Assembly (NCBI RefSeq): GCF_001263205.1 | Contig: NZ_CP012333.1 | Span: 1-64,000, forward strand | Length of the DNA: 64,000 nt | Reading direction: 5' to 3' | Origin: Labilithrix luteola | GTDB taxonomy: Bacteria > Myxococcota_A > Polyangia > Polyangiales > Polyangiaceae | Part shown: positions 1-8,243 of the stretch, one piece after another | Numbering within the stretch: position 1 is the stretch's first letter | Layout: each line of letters begins with the position of its first letter | Position numbers and translations under genes: made by a program | The notes under the pieces: model-generated | Seen by the model: only the letters and a program-made list of their open reading frames with translations | Told to the model about the DNA's origin: nothing | The model's database searches: none

Positions 1-2
1 TC

Positions 3-755
3 GCCGATGCGCTGAACGCCGGGATGGACCCGCACCTTTGGATGGCGGCGTCGATGCTTGGCATCACGTACAAAGAAGCGGCGGCCAACAAGAAGCGCCC
101 CGACGTCAAGCAGGCACGTCAGCTGAGCAAGGCAGCCAACTTCGGTTTCCCCGGCGGCATGGGCATCGCCAAGTTCGTCACTGCGACGAAGAAGGCAGTC
201 TTCTCGAATCCCGACAAGGCGGCGGCCAAAGCCGAGTGGGAATCGCTCGGGCTCACCATCGAGCGCGCCAAGGAACTAAAGGAGCAGTGGCTCGAGACGT
301 GGCCGGAGATCAGGTTGTACTTCGAGTACATCAATGGTCTCTGCGGCGAGTCGGGGAAGGCCTCGCTCGAATCGCTCTTCACTGAGCGCTTCCGCGGCGG
401 CGCCAGCTTCTGCAGCGCGTGCAACTTCAGATTCCAGGGCCTCGCCTCGGACATCGGCAAACTCGCGATGTGGCTGGTGGCGAAGGCGCAATACACCGAC
501 CCGACGTCGCCATTGTACAACGCACGCACCGTCGCGTTCATTCATGACCAGCTGATCGGCGAATGTCGCGACGACGAGCGCGCCCATGACGTCGCGCACG
601 AGAACGCACGCATCATGGTTGAAGCGGCGAATACCTACTTGCCCGACGTCCCCATCAAGCTCTCGAAGATGGAGCCGTTGCTCATGAAGCGCATGTCGAA
701 GAACGCCGAGCCGACGTTCGACGCGCGCGGCCGTCTGGTCGCCTGGGCTGCATAG
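3..755 (+). CDS. DNA polymerase family A, C-terminal part (cut by window start)
   Basis: This is the palm/fingers end of the polymerase whose complete copy is at 52382-54550. The reading frame is open to the window edge, so the apparent first Met near base 24 is internal. It holds polymerase motif B (R..K..NFGFPGG) and motif C (FIHDQLIGE). The next gene starts 51 bp downstream behind its own promoter-like element. Confidence 0.95.
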   Translation, partial: ADALNAGMDPHLWMAASMLGITYKEAAANKKRPDVKQARQLSKAANFGFPGGMGIAKFVTATKKAVFSNPDKAAAKAEWESLGLTIERAKELKEQWLETWPEIRLYFEYINGLCGESGKASLESLFTERFRGGASFCSACNFRFQGLASDIGKLAMWLVAKAQYTDPTSPLYNARTVAFIHDQLIGECRDDERAHDVAHENARIMVEAANTYLPDVPIKLSKMEPLLMKRMSKNAEPTFDARGRLVAWAA

Positions 756-772
756 AAAAGTTTCTAGGGCGC

Positions 773-800
773 GGACAAAACCGGCCCGACTCGGAGTGTA
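773..800 (+). promoter_or_regulatory. Phage-type promoter P1, apparently leaderless
   Basis: GGACAAAAC (773-781), 12 bp, then GAGTGTA (794-800). The ATG of the first sigma-like gene follows after exactly 6 bp with no Shine-Dalgarno sequence. The same two boxes with the same spacing occur at 7964, 46039, 51419 and, on the minus strand, 45983. If the boxes act as -35 and -10 elements, transcription would start at or next to the ATG. Confidence 0.75.
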
Positions 801-806
801 GTCATC

Positions 807-1385
807 ATGAATTCGATCGCCAACGGCGCCCGTCGCGCCGAGCAGGTTTCTTTTGTCCATCCGACCCATACGGCGGGATCGGACTTCCCGAATTCGAACG
901 ACGTAGTCCTCAAGATGTATCTGCCATTGGTCGAGCAGATCGCGCGGGGCATGCGTCGCCCGTCGTCTTACGACGACTTCGTGCAGGAAGGGCTGATTCG
1001 CCTGGCGAAGGCGGCGGACAAGTGGCGGGCGATGCCGACCGAGAAACGGTCGGACACGTTCCGTGCGTATGCATACAAGTTCGTGCGCTTCGCGATGAAG
1101 CGCGTCGTGATGAAGGAGTGCGCCCGCACCAGCCACATCGACACGGTCGCGGAGTTCGACTCGATCGAAGGCGCGTATCGCGGTGGGCAGGAAGCCTGGG
1201 CTGAGTTGCACCTCCGCCTCAAGCAGATCACCAAAGCCCTCGGCACGCTCGCGGCGAACGTCTACGTCGCACACGAGCTGCAGGGGCTCGACTACCGCCG
1301 CATCGCGAGCGCGAACGGCATCGGTCACTCGAAGGCGCAGACGATGCAGAAGCAGGTCGAGGAGTTCATCCAGCGGGCATCGTGA
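807..1385 (+). CDS. Sigma-70-like protein 1
   Basis: A 192-residue protein with a sigma region-2-like block at about residues 33-105 (YDDFVQEGLIRLAKAADKW at 55-73, then FRAYAYKFVRFAMKR). A region-4-like helical stretch lies at about 137-190 (LDYRRIASANGIGHSKAQ). Family knowledge: these regions bind core RNA polymerase and the -10 and -35 boxes. It sits directly behind P1 with a leaderless ATG and overlaps the next sigma-like gene by 4 bp (GTGA). Region 3 is not evident. It may redirect host RNA polymerase to the phage promoters (inference). It could also be a sigma-related helix-turn-helix regulator. Confidence 0.75.
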   Translation: MNSIANGARRAEQVSFVHPTHTAGSDFPNSNDVVLKMYLPLVEQIARGMRRPSSYDDFVQEGLIRLAKAADKWRAMPTEKRSDTFRAYAYKFVRFAMKRVVMKECARTSHIDTVAEFDSIEGAYRGGQEAWAELHLRLKQITKALGTLAANVYVAHELQGLDYRRIASANGIGHSKAQTMQKQVEEFIQRAS

Positions 1386-1999
1386 AGCCGGTGCCCTCGA
1401 CGGAGGCCGAGGCTGTAGTGCAGCTGACGCCTTTCGTCCTTGGCGAGGCCAAGCGACTCGCAGCGTCGAGCGGAGTGCAGGAAGACGACCTCGTTCAGGA
1501 AGGGTTCATCGCGGTCGCCGAAGCATTCAAGTCGTGGAGGGAGGACGGCGGTGCAGGCCTCCTTCGGTGGGTTCGACAGCCGGTCCGCTTCGCGATGCTC
1601 CGTGTGATCCGCGAGCAGAAGAGGTCGGGTGGCTCGTACCGAGGCGGGCGGAGCGGCAAGGGCACAGGGCCCGTCACGCTGGTCTCTCTCGATGGAACAG
1701 TCGGTGTGTCGGCCGAGGATGCGTCGCGCGAGAATAAGAACGGGGCGCGCATGGAGCGAGAGCTCCCGCTGCACGAAGTGCTCGGCGCGGAATTCGAAGA
1801 GCCCCCCGACTGCCTGGCACTCGAACAGCTCCCGGCGCTCGTCGCGAAGCTCGACGAACGCTCAAGGCAGGTAATCCGACTGCGATACGTCAACGGCCTT
1901 TCTCACGCGAAGGTTGGAAAGAAACTCGGAATTAGCCGCGAGCTGGCGCGGCAGATCGAGGCGGAAGCCCTCGAACAGATGCGAGGAGAATTGGAATGA
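1382..1999 (+). CDS. Sigma-70-like protein 2
   Basis: A 205-residue protein with a region-2-like block at about residues 11-82 (EDDLVQEGFIAVAEAFKSW, then RQPVRFAMLRVIREQ). A charged linker follows, then a good region-4 helix-turn-helix at about 150-195 (LDERSRQVIRLRYVNGLS, then GISRELARQIE). The GTG start overlaps the previous stop (GTGA), so the two sigma-like genes are translationally coupled. Low similarity outside the core motifs suggests an old duplication or two separate acquisitions. Promoter recognition by this protein is inferred only from the family. Confidence 0.8.
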   Translation: MKPVPSTEAEAVVQLTPFVLGEAKRLAASSGVQEDDLVQEGFIAVAEAFKSWREDGGAGLLRWVRQPVRFAMLRVIREQKRSGGSYRGGRSGKGTGPVTLVSLDGTVGVSAEDASRENKNGARMERELPLHEVLGAEFEEPPDCLALEQLPALVAKLDERSRQVIRLRYVNGLSHAKVGKKLGISRELARQIEAEALEQMRGELE

Positions 2000-2400
2000 A
2001 GCTCACCGTTATCGAAAGTCCGTACGCTGGCGATATCAAGAAGAACATCGAGTACGCAAAGAAGTGCGTGCTCGACTGCCTCCGCCGAGGCGAGGCCCCG
2101 TACGCGAGCCATCTCTTCTTCACGCAAGACGGCTTGCTCGACGACACGGTCCCTGAGCAGCGCAAGCAGGGCATGGAGGCCGGCTTCGCCTGGGGCGAGA
2201 AGGGCGCCCAGCGTGCAGTCTACATCGACCGGGGGCTGTCGTCGGGCATGATGGCAGGCATTGCGGAGGCGGTGGAGCGAGGTCAGAAAGTCGTGTTCCG
2301 CTCCATCGAGGGACGCGACGTCGCCGAGTATGAGTGCCTGTATCGGACAGCGAATTGGACGACCTGCGAGGTGGAGCACGAGGAGGCTCTTTTCGTATGA
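1996..2400 (+). CDS. DUF7768-type phage protein
   Basis: A 134-residue protein with the N-terminal signature VIESPYAGDIKKNIEYA, followed by RGEAPYASHLFFTQDGLLDD and GMEAGFAWGEK. This pattern belongs to a small phage family annotated as DUF7768, which resembles a nucleoside 2-deoxyribosyltransferase-like fold. No function is established. ATGA overlaps at both ends place it inside the replication operon. Confidence 0.75.
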   Translation: MKLTVIESPYAGDIKKNIEYAKKCVLDCLRRGEAPYASHLFFTQDGLLDDTVPEQRKQGMEAGFAWGEKGAQRAVYIDRGLSSGMMAGIAEAVERGQKVVFRSIEGRDVAEYECLYRTANWTTCEVEHEEALFV

Positions 2401-2936
2401 GCACCAAGCCCTCGAATCCGAAGGACGCCGTCTCGGATACCAAGATTCCCCTCTGGCTCCTCAGCCCCATCGCGAAGGCGAAGTGGGCAGTGGCGCAGTT
2501 CGCCGGCCTGCTGAAGTACGGCGCCTGGAATTGGCGCGTCGCGGGTGTTCGCTCGTCGGTCTACCTTTCCGCCGCGCAGCGGCACCTCGACGCCTACTTG
2601 AGCGGGGAGCAGTACGACCCGGTCGACGGCACAGACCACCGCGCGAACATCATGGCCTGCATGTCCATCCTGATGGATGCCGAGGCTGCCGGGAAGCTCG
2701 TCGACGACCGCCCGCCCAGCGTCGACATTCGCACGGTCTACGCCGAGCAGGAGAGCCTGATGGAGGGGCTCCGCAAGAAGTACTCGGACAAGGCCCCAAA
2801 GCACTACACGATCGCGGATACGGAAACGCCCAAGCCCGTCCACTACGTGGGTGATCCGCCTCCGATGGCTGGGCAGCTGCAGGCGGCGCAGTCGCAGAAC
2901 AAGGACTTCTGGAACTCCTACTACAGGGTCCGCTAA
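2397..2936 (+). CDS. dATP/dGTP diphosphohydrolase-like protein (DUF5664/MazZ N-terminal family)
   Basis: A 179-residue protein starting at the ATGA overlap (MSTKPSNPKDAV). It shows the family pattern SNPKDAVSDTKIPLWLLSP, KYGAWNWRVAGV, then AAQRHLDAYLSGEQYDPVDG and MACMSILMDAEAAGKLVDD. Relatives include MazZ of cyanophage S-2L, a nucleotide pyrophosphohydrolase of the MazG-like all-alpha type. A role in dNTP pool control next to the polymerase fits. An upstream in-frame ATG at 2334 would run through the previous gene and is not favoured. Confidence 0.7.
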   Translation: MSTKPSNPKDAVSDTKIPLWLLSPIAKAKWAVAQFAGLLKYGAWNWRVAGVRSSVYLSAAQRHLDAYLSGEQYDPVDGTDHRANIMACMSILMDAEAAGKLVDDRPPSVDIRTVYAEQESLMEGLRKKYSDKAPKHYTIADTETPKPVHYVGDPPPMAGQLQAAQSQNKDFWNSYYRVR

Positions 2937-3274
2937 TGCGCCCGCGCGTCTGGCGCCGCTTCAAGCTCGGGGGAGAGACGTGGCGTGCGTTCATCGTCTC
3001 TCCCATCTCGGAGCATCTGCGCGTCGACGGCGAGCGGAAGATTGGGACGTGTGATTACAACACGTCCTGCATCTACATCTCGTCGGACCTCAAAGGCCCC
3101 GCACGCGTCTCCACGTTCCTTCACGAGGTGCTGCACGCGTGCCTCTTCGTCAGCCAAGCCGCCGACGCCTACGGGCAAGACGAGGCCATCGACGAACGCA
3201 TCGTCGGTGCGCTGACCCCGGCCCTCCACCAATTTCTGAATCAGGTTGCAGACCTTTTCGTTGAGGCATCATGA
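2936..3274 (+). CDS. Small HExxH metallopeptidase-like protein
   Basis: A 112-residue protein with the zinc-binding motif FLHEVLHAC (H63, E64, H67). Acidic residues about 20 positions later (QDEAIDERIV) could supply the third ligand. The layout resembles the ImmA/IrrE or SprT-like metallopeptidases that are common in phages. The start overlaps the previous stop (TAATG). Substrate unknown. Confidence 0.7.
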   Translation: MRPRVWRRFKLGGETWRAFIVSPISEHLRVDGERKIGTCDYNTSCIYISSDLKGPARVSTFLHEVLHACLFVSQAADAYGQDEAIDERIVGALTPALHQFLNQVADLFVEAS

Positions 3275-4458
3275 GATATTGGGACGACAACGATATCCGC
3301 AGAGTGCTCAGTTTCGTGCGGAGCTCTGAGATCCAGGCTCGTGGCGTCGAGCGCGCTGCCGCCCACTTCGATGTCTCCGAGGCGTCGATCAAAGGATTGC
3401 TGAACCGCCTCGACGGGCGCGGAGGCAAGGCCTCGAAGACGGACGACACGGACGGCCAGGCGGCCGACGTGCTCAAGAGATACGAGACGCAGCAGGCCGC
3501 CCGCGCCGAGAAGGTCCGCGTCTCCACGATGGAGAAGGACCTCTATTCGCTCCGCTCCGTTGTCAGCACCATGACGGCCCTGACGTCGAAGCCGCTGGAG
3601 CCGGTGCGCCGCCGTGAGCGCACGAGCAACGGCACCCGTGAGGCCGCCGCTGTCGCGCTCCTCTCGGACTTCCACTGTGAGCAGGTCGTTCGCAAGGGCG
3701 AGACGCCCACGGGCAACGAGTACAATCCGACCATCGCGGAGAAGAGCCTGCAGAGGTTCTTCAGTGGCTACCGCTGGCTTATCGACTTCCACCGCAACGC
3801 CTTCGCGATTCGCGACGTCGTGCTCTGGCTCGGTGGCGACCTGATGACCGGCCACATCCATGAGGAGAACAAGGAGACCACCGCGAGCGCGCCCATCGCG
3901 ACGTTGCTCTGGCTCCGCTCCCGCATCGTCGCCGGCATCGACTCGTTGCTCGACGACCCGAACACCGAGACCGTCACCGTCGTCTGCTCGTACGGCAACC
4001 ACGGGCGCAACACAGGCAAGCCGTTCCGCGCGAAGGGCGCTGTCCATTCGTACGAGTGGCTCCTGTACCAGTGGCTCGCCTCGCACTTCGAGGGCAACCC
4101 GCGCGTGCGCTTCCTCGCGGACGAGAGCGCGCATCAGTACCTGACCGTCTACGACTTCGACCTGCATTTCCACCATGGCGACGAGGTCAACTACCAGGGC
4201 GGCGTCGGCGGAATTACCATCCCACTCAACAAGGCAGTCGCTCAGTGGGATATCGCGAAGCGGTGCCACTATCATAACTTCGGGCACTTCCATCAGTACA
4301 TCGACACCGGCCGCGTCGCCGTGAACGGCAGCGTGATTGGGTTCGACGCATACTCGATGAGCATCAAGGCGACGCCCGAGCCCCCGCAGCAGGCGTTCTA
4401 CCTGCTCGATTCGAAGCGCGGCAAGACGTGCCGTAGCCCGATCTGGGTTCGCGACTAG
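3271..4458 (+). CDS. Calcineurin-like metallophosphoesterase with N-terminal helix-turn-helix-like region
   Basis: A 395-residue protein. Residues 1-50 look like a helix-turn-helix (AAHFDVSEASIKGLLNRL). The metallophosphoesterase signature residues then occur in order: D133-x-H135, GGD with D190, GNH at 242-244, HHGD with D304, and GHFH at 338-341. This completes a di-metal phosphoesterase site. Related phage proteins are annotated as DNA-binding phosphatases or nucleases. The ATGA overlap with the metallopeptidase gene places it in the replication operon. The substrate, DNA ends or a nucleotide, is not determinable here. Confidence 0.85.
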   Translation: MRYWDDNDIRRVLSFVRSSEIQARGVERAAAHFDVSEASIKGLLNRLDGRGGKASKTDDTDGQAADVLKRYETQQAARAEKVRVSTMEKDLYSLRSVVSTMTALTSKPLEPVRRRERTSNGTREAAAVALLSDFHCEQVVRKGETPTGNEYNPTIAEKSLQRFFSGYRWLIDFHRNAFAIRDVVLWLGGDLMTGHIHEENKETTASAPIATLLWLRSRIVAGIDSLLDDPNTETVTVVCSYGNHGRNTGKPFRAKGAVHSYEWLLYQWLASHFEGNPRVRFLADESAHQYLTVYDFDLHFHHGDEVNYQGGVGGITIPLNKAVAQWDIAKRCHYHNFGHFHQYIDTGRVAVNGSVIGFDAYSMSIKATPEPPQQAFYLLDSKRGKTCRSPIWVRD

Positions 4459-4492
4459 CCCCGAACACGTCCACTTCAGCGCAGTAATCATT

Positions 4493-4846
4493 ATGGCCTG
4501 GCTCAATCTCAAAGAAGATATCGAATCACACTTCTCGATCCTTGTAGGTTGCGGAGAGACTCGCGACTTCATCAACGGTGGATGGGCTATTCGAGCCGAC
4601 AAGAAGGACCCCGCCTTCCTCGAAGCTCGCCGCCGCGACTACCGCACGACGAAGCATGCCCATAGCGAGAAGCAGCGTCAGTACCGGAGCACCGACGCGT
4701 TCAAAGAGAAGCGTCGCGCCTACAGGGAGACCGACAATTACAAGGCCCTGATGGCGACAGAGCATCAACGGGCCGCGCACCGCGAGCGGGTTCGCCGCTG
4801 GCGCGAGAAGAAGCGGGCAGCCGCCCAGAACGGAGAGACCACATGA
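4493..4846 (+). CDS. Small basic repeat-containing protein, unknown function
   Basis: A 117-residue protein, strongly basic from residue 36 on. The motif [KR]RxYRxT recurs three times (RRDYRTT, RQYRST, RRAYRET), followed by a basic C-terminus (RVRRWREKKR). Such short basic helical repeats suggest nucleic-acid binding (inference). It starts 34 bp after the phosphoesterase gene. Confidence 0.6.
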   Translation: MAWLNLKEDIESHFSILVGCGETRDFINGGWAIRADKKDPAFLEARRRDYRTTKHAHSEKQRQYRSTDAFKEKRRAYRETDNYKALMATEHQRAAHRERVRRWREKKRAAAQNGETT

Positions 4847-5076
4847 AGTTCACCGTCCATTCCAACAAGCGTTACGCCGCCACGATCAAGCTCGGATTCT
4901 TCGAGCGTCTCGCGAGTAACGACACCATCGCCGAGAAGCTCCGCTTTGCGGGCTTCATCGAAGTCAACGTCGTGGGCGAAGGCCGCGACCGCACAGCCTT
5001 CGGCACGTGGCCCGGGGCGGACGCGAGCGCCGAGCTGCCGTCGCAGATCGTGAGCGTCGTCGAGGCAGGACGATGA
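4843..5076 (+). CDS. Hypothetical 77-residue protein
   Basis: The gene overlaps its neighbours by ATGA at both ends. The sequence begins MKFTVHSNKRYAATIKLGFFE and continues as a mixed alpha/beta small domain (AGFIEVNVVGEGRDRTAFGTW). I recognise no family. Confidence 0.6.
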   Translation: MKFTVHSNKRYAATIKLGFFERLASNDTIAEKLRFAGFIEVNVVGEGRDRTAFGTWPGADASAELPSQIVSVVEAGR

Positions 5077-5186
5077 CACTCCTTCGCCGCCTCGTCGTCT
5101 GCGCCCTCATCGCCGTCGCGTGGGTGGCCTGTCAGGTGTTCTGCCTCACGCTCCGCATAGCGCACGAAATCGAAAACAACGCCTGA
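5073..5186 (+). CDS. 37-residue single-pass membrane peptide
   Basis: The ATG overlaps the previous stop (ATGA). The product has a basic start (MTLLRRL), one hydrophobic segment at about residues 8-27 with three Cys, and a short polar tail ending EIENNA. Conserved gene junctions suggest it is translated. Possible role at the inner membrane. Nothing more can be said. Confidence 0.5.
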   Translation: MTLLRRLVVCALIAVAWVACQVFCLTLRIAHEIENNA

Positions 5187-5217
5187 CCGGCGACCTGCAC
5201 CTCGAAGAGGAATTCCC

Positions 5218-6810
5218 ATGATGACCACCGATTGCATTCTCGCACTTTTCAAGAACGACAACGACGGTTACGAGGATTTCCTCTCGGAGGTTCAGAAGCA
5301 CTTCGACGCCGCCGTGGCGGACCCGACGGTGAAGCTCTTCACCACGGACGCTGCGGGGCTTTGGGATGCGTACCTCGATAACGCGCCGCCCGGCGAGCGC
5401 CAGCACCGCAACTGCAACTGCTGTCGGCAGTTCATCGAACGCTTCGGCGGGCTCGTCACGATTGCCGAGTACGGCTTCACCAAGTCAGTCATGTGGCCCG
5501 ACGGCCTCCGTGTGCCGGCGCTCTACCACGGCGCGGTCACAGCAATGCAGCGCATCGTCACCCGCGCGAACGTCACCGGCGTCTTCCGCGCATGCGAGAT
5601 CAACTGGGGCACGCCCCAGACCGGGAAGTGGCGCCACATCGCGGTCAAGACCCCGAAGCACCTTCGCTCGCTGTCCCGCGTCACGACGCCCTTCCAAGAG
5701 ATGGCGGCGAAGCGTGAGGAGTACGAGATGCTCCTTCGGGCTCTGGGAGAATTCCCGCTCAAGACCGTAACGCACGCCTACAACATGCTCACGAACGGTC
5801 AGCTGTTCCGCGCCGAGAAGTGCGTCGGCGTCGCCCGTTGGCTCTTCGATCTGCACAACGAGATCAACGCAGCGCACGGCGCGAAGCTGCGCACTAGCAT
5901 CATCTGGCGCGCCGTCGCTAGCGCTCCGGCCGGCTACTGCCACGTGCGCAGCGGCATGATCGGCTCGCTCCTCGAGGACATTCAGGCCGGGCTGCCCTTC
6001 GAGGCCGTGAAGCGCAACTTCGAAGTGAAGATGAACCCTTTGCAGTACCTGCGCCCGCAGGCACCGCCGAAGGCCGGCAACATCGCCCAGGCCGAGAAGA
6101 TCGTCGCGGCGCTTCGCAGCGCGGGCGCTCTCGAGCGTCGTTTCGCGAAGATGTCGGACGTCGTGGCGCTCTGGAAGCCCTGCCCGCGCCCCGCCCCTGT
6201 CGGCGGCGTCTTCGGGCACCTCGCCCGCCGCCCCGACGCGGTTACGGAGGGCGTGACGGTGACGATGACGTGGGAGAAGTTCAAGCGCACCGTCCTCCCT
6301 GAGGCGGAGCAGATTGAGTACCTCGTCCCGCGCGAGGCTTGCTCGTACACCGCGATGGTCACGGCGAAGGACCCCTCCGCGCCGAACATGCTGCAGTGGG
6401 ACAACCCCGTCTCGTACTACGTCTACTCGAACGGCTCGATGCCGGCCGACTGGAATCTCCGCTCAGGCGAGTGGGCGAAGGTCAACGCCGTCGTGATGCG
6501 CTCGTGGATGTGGGACGAGTCGAAGTCCTACGACCACCTCGGTGCGGGCGCCGTCTTCGTCCTCGAGGGCTGCAAGGACCGCAAGTACATCCGCGGCGCG
6601 GGCATGTTCCCCGAGCACATGAGGAGCGAATACCACCCGATCCGCCGAACGCTCGAAGCGCATTTCAACCAGGCCGTCATCGCAGGCCGCCACGAGGCGG
6701 AGGTCTGCGGGGTCGTGCTCTGCAAGGGCTCGTCGTTCGGCTGGAGCCGGCTGTTCCGAGTCACATCGCGCGGAATGCGCACCACCTACAAGCTCGATCG
6801 CTGGGACTGA
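5218..6810 (+). CDS. Conserved phage protein of unknown function, 530 residues
   Basis: The ATG at 5218 follows a GAAGAGGA ribosome-binding site; a second ATG sits 3 bp later. A Cys/His cluster near residues 62-70 (RQHRNCNCCRQF) could bind metal. The remainder is mixed alpha/beta with Trp-rich stretches (FHQAVIAG-type helix and KGSSFGWSR near the C-terminus). No catalytic signature is recognised. It lies between small genes and the DNA ligase, in a DNA-metabolism context. Confidence 0.7.
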   Translation: MMTTDCILALFKNDNDGYEDFLSEVQKHFDAAVADPTVKLFTTDAAGLWDAYLDNAPPGERQHRNCNCCRQFIERFGGLVTIAEYGFTKSVMWPDGLRVPALYHGAVTAMQRIVTRANVTGVFRACEINWGTPQTGKWRHIAVKTPKHLRSLSRVTTPFQEMAAKREEYEMLLRALGEFPLKTVTHAYNMLTNGQLFRAEKCVGVARWLFDLHNEINAAHGAKLRTSIIWRAVASAPAGYCHVRSGMIGSLLEDIQAGLPFEAVKRNFEVKMNPLQYLRPQAPPKAGNIAQAEKIVAALRSAGALERRFAKMSDVVALWKPCPRPAPVGGVFGHLARRPDAVTEGVTVTMTWEKFKRTVLPEAEQIEYLVPREACSYTAMVTAKDPSAPNMLQWDNPVSYYVYSNGSMPADWNLRSGEWAKVNAVVMRSWMWDESKSYDHLGAGAVFVLEGCKDRKYIRGAGMFPEHMRSEYHPIRRTLEAHFNQAVIAGRHEAEVCGVVLCKGSSFGWSRLFRVTSRGMRTTYKLDRWD

Positions 6811-6820
6811 GGAGAACGCC

Positions 6821-7651
6821 ATGGCGAAGGCAACGAAGACGAAACCCGAGAAGCGCGCCGACATCGATATCGAAGTCCTCCTCGCGAAACCGTGGACGGA
6901 CAAGGTCGATCCCACCGGCTGGTGGATGAGCGAGAAGCTCGACGGCGTGCGGGCCATCTGGAAGGACGGCGAGTTCTGGTCACGCAACGGCAAGCCGTTC
7001 TACGCGCCGGACTGGTTCAAGGCGCAGATGCCGAGCACGCAACTCGATGGCGAGCTGTTCATCGGCCGCAAGCAGTTCGACGCAACCGTCTCGGCGGTGC
7101 GCTCCTCGAGCGGCGACTGGTCGAAGGTGAAGTACCACGTGTTCGACCTGTACCCCGAGGGCGAGAGCTGGTCGTCCTCCTTCGAGGAGCGGCAGGAGTT
7201 GCTCGCCCGCATACTGCGCGAGCGCCCGTACATCGAGCACGTGCCGCAGGTCCGGTGCACAGGCATCAAGCACCTCACGGAGACCACAGACGTCATCATC
7301 AACGAGCTGCACGGCGAAGGCATCATGCTCCGTGAGCCGCATTCGCTGTACGAGCAGAAGCGCTCCTCCACGCTCCTCAAGGTCAAACGCTTCTTCGATA
7401 TCGAGGCCACGGTCCTTGGCCACGTGCCCGGCAAGGGCAAGCATGAGGGCCGCCTTGGCGCGCTCGACTGCGTCACCGACCACGGAGGCTCCGACCGAGT
7501 CGTCAAGTTCCAAGTCGGCACGGGCTTCACCGACGCCGAGCGCGAGAACCCTCCGGTGCACGGCTCGATCATCACAGTCCGCTACCAGGAGCTCACCAAG
7601 GACAGCATCCCGCGATTTCCTGTTTTCGTTGCGGTGAGGGATTACGAATGA
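6821..7651 (+). CDS. ATP-dependent DNA ligase
   Basis: A 276-residue minimal ligase. Nucleotidyltransferase motifs appear in order: motif I EKLDGVR with the AMP-accepting K39, motif III LDGELF near 75-80, motif IIIa YHVFDL near 105-110, motif IV GEGIMLR near 165-171, and motif V LLKVKRF near 185-191. A short OB-like C-terminal domain follows (DRVVKFQVGTGF). It would seal nicks during phage replication and repair. Upstream AGGAGA is a fitting ribosome-binding site. The following gene overlaps the stop. Confidence 0.93.
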   Translation: MAKATKTKPEKRADIDIEVLLAKPWTDKVDPTGWWMSEKLDGVRAIWKDGEFWSRNGKPFYAPDWFKAQMPSTQLDGELFIGRKQFDATVSAVRSSSGDWSKVKYHVFDLYPEGESWSSSFEERQELLARILRERPYIEHVPQVRCTGIKHLTETTDVIINELHGEGIMLREPHSLYEQKRSSTLLKVKRFFDIEATVLGHVPGKGKHEGRLGALDCVTDHGGSDRVVKFQVGTGFTDAERENPPVHGSIITVRYQELTKDSIPRFPVFVAVRDYE

Positions 7652-7691
7652 GCCTTACCGAGGTCCGCTCTCAAGAGCGGAACACCAGTAC

Positions 7692-7892
7692 ATGAACGAC
7701 AGCACGTTCCACGCTGTCGTCGACACGCTGGAAAAGCTCATTCACGACCTGCAGCTCACACCGAGCGAGGTCCGTGAGGCCGCGATGTACGCGTGCGTGC
7801 GCGTCGAGTCGAGGCGCACCGTGCCAATGCCCGTGCCGTTCGACGCGAACAGCGAGGCCCTTCGCCGACGTCCCGACCAGGAGCCGAGATGA
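7692..7892 (+). CDS. Small helical protein, start displaced by 1-nt difference
   Basis: This is the left copy of the gene at 61443-61688. Here one C is missing at 7653-7654, so the ATG that overlaps the ligase stop at 7648 leads into a 15-codon dead end. Only the internal ATG at 7692 gives the conserved body (TFHAVVDTLEKLIHDLQLTPSEVREAA). Either the internal start is the real one, or this copy carries a sequencing or biological frameshift. The protein is 66 residues in this form; function unknown. Confidence 0.6.
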   Translation: MNDSTFHAVVDTLEKLIHDLQLTPSEVREAAMYACVRVESRRTVPMPVPFDANSEALRRRPDQEPR

Positions 7893-7963
7893 CCGCCCTC
7901 ACCCTCGGCTTCGAGCTGGGCGACCACTGCGGCGACATTCTGGGGACACCAGCGGATTCGCGC

Positions 7964-7991
7964 GGACAAAACCCCTCGAACACAGAGTGTA
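7964..7991 (+). promoter_or_regulatory. Phage-type promoter P2, apparently leaderless
   Basis: GGACAAAAC at 7964-7972, 12 bp, GAGTGTA at 7985-7991, then 6 bp to the ATG at 7998. The geometry is identical to P1. It gives the excisionase/integrase unit its own start inside the long rightward operon. Confidence 0.75.
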
Positions 7992-7997
7992 GAGGAC

Positions 7998-8243
7998 ATG
8001 AACACCGCAACGACGTCGCCGGAGATGTTGACCGTGGAAGACGCAGCGACCCTTCTGCGGACCTCGCGTAAGGCGGTCTACGCCCTGATCGAGCGCGGCG
8101 CTCTTCCCGGAGTAGTCCGGGTCGGGCGCCGCGTGCTTTTCAGGGCTGTCGCACTGCGGAAGCACCTCGGCTTGACGACGGTCTCGAATCCGGTAGATTC
8201 CCTGACGCTAGGTAACGCCACGGGCTCGAAAGGGTCCCGATGA
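7998..8243 (+). CDS. Excisionase-like helix-turn-helix protein
   Basis: An 81-residue protein with a MerR/HTH_17-type DNA-binding domain (MLTVEDAATLLRTSRKAVY, then LIERGALPGVVRVGRRVLF). This is the layout of phage excisionases and other architectural factors. It overlaps the integrase gene by 4 bp (ATGA) and starts at the leaderless P2 site. An 18-bp sequence in its 3' end (8207-8224) recurs inverted at 15060-15077. A repressor role is an alternative. Confidence 0.75.
   Translation: MNTATTSPEMLTVEDAATLLRTSRKAVYALIERGALPGVVRVGRRVLFRAVALRKHLGLTTVSNPVDSLTLGNATGSKGSR
8207..8224. repeat. 18-bp inverted repeat, copy A
   Basis: GCTAGGTAACGCCACGGG lies in the last codons of the excisionase-like gene, 16 bp before the integrase start. 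Its exact reverse complement is at 15060-15077 in the non-coding gap before the lipoprotein gene. The third occurrence at 62003-62020 is the wrap-around copy. Candidate integrase-related site. Confidence 0.8.

Noticed and set aside
2397..2936. Diaminopurine (Z) genome system, from the MazZ-like protein next to a family A polymerase
   Set aside because: No PurZ-like adenylosuccinate synthetase or HD-type dATP hydrolase is seen in the unit genome, and DUF5664 proteins are widespread in phages with normal DNA.
7889..8071. 60-residue frame started by ATGA after the small helical gene
   Set aside because: It runs straight through promoter P2 and into the excisionase gene in another frame; composition is unlike a real protein.
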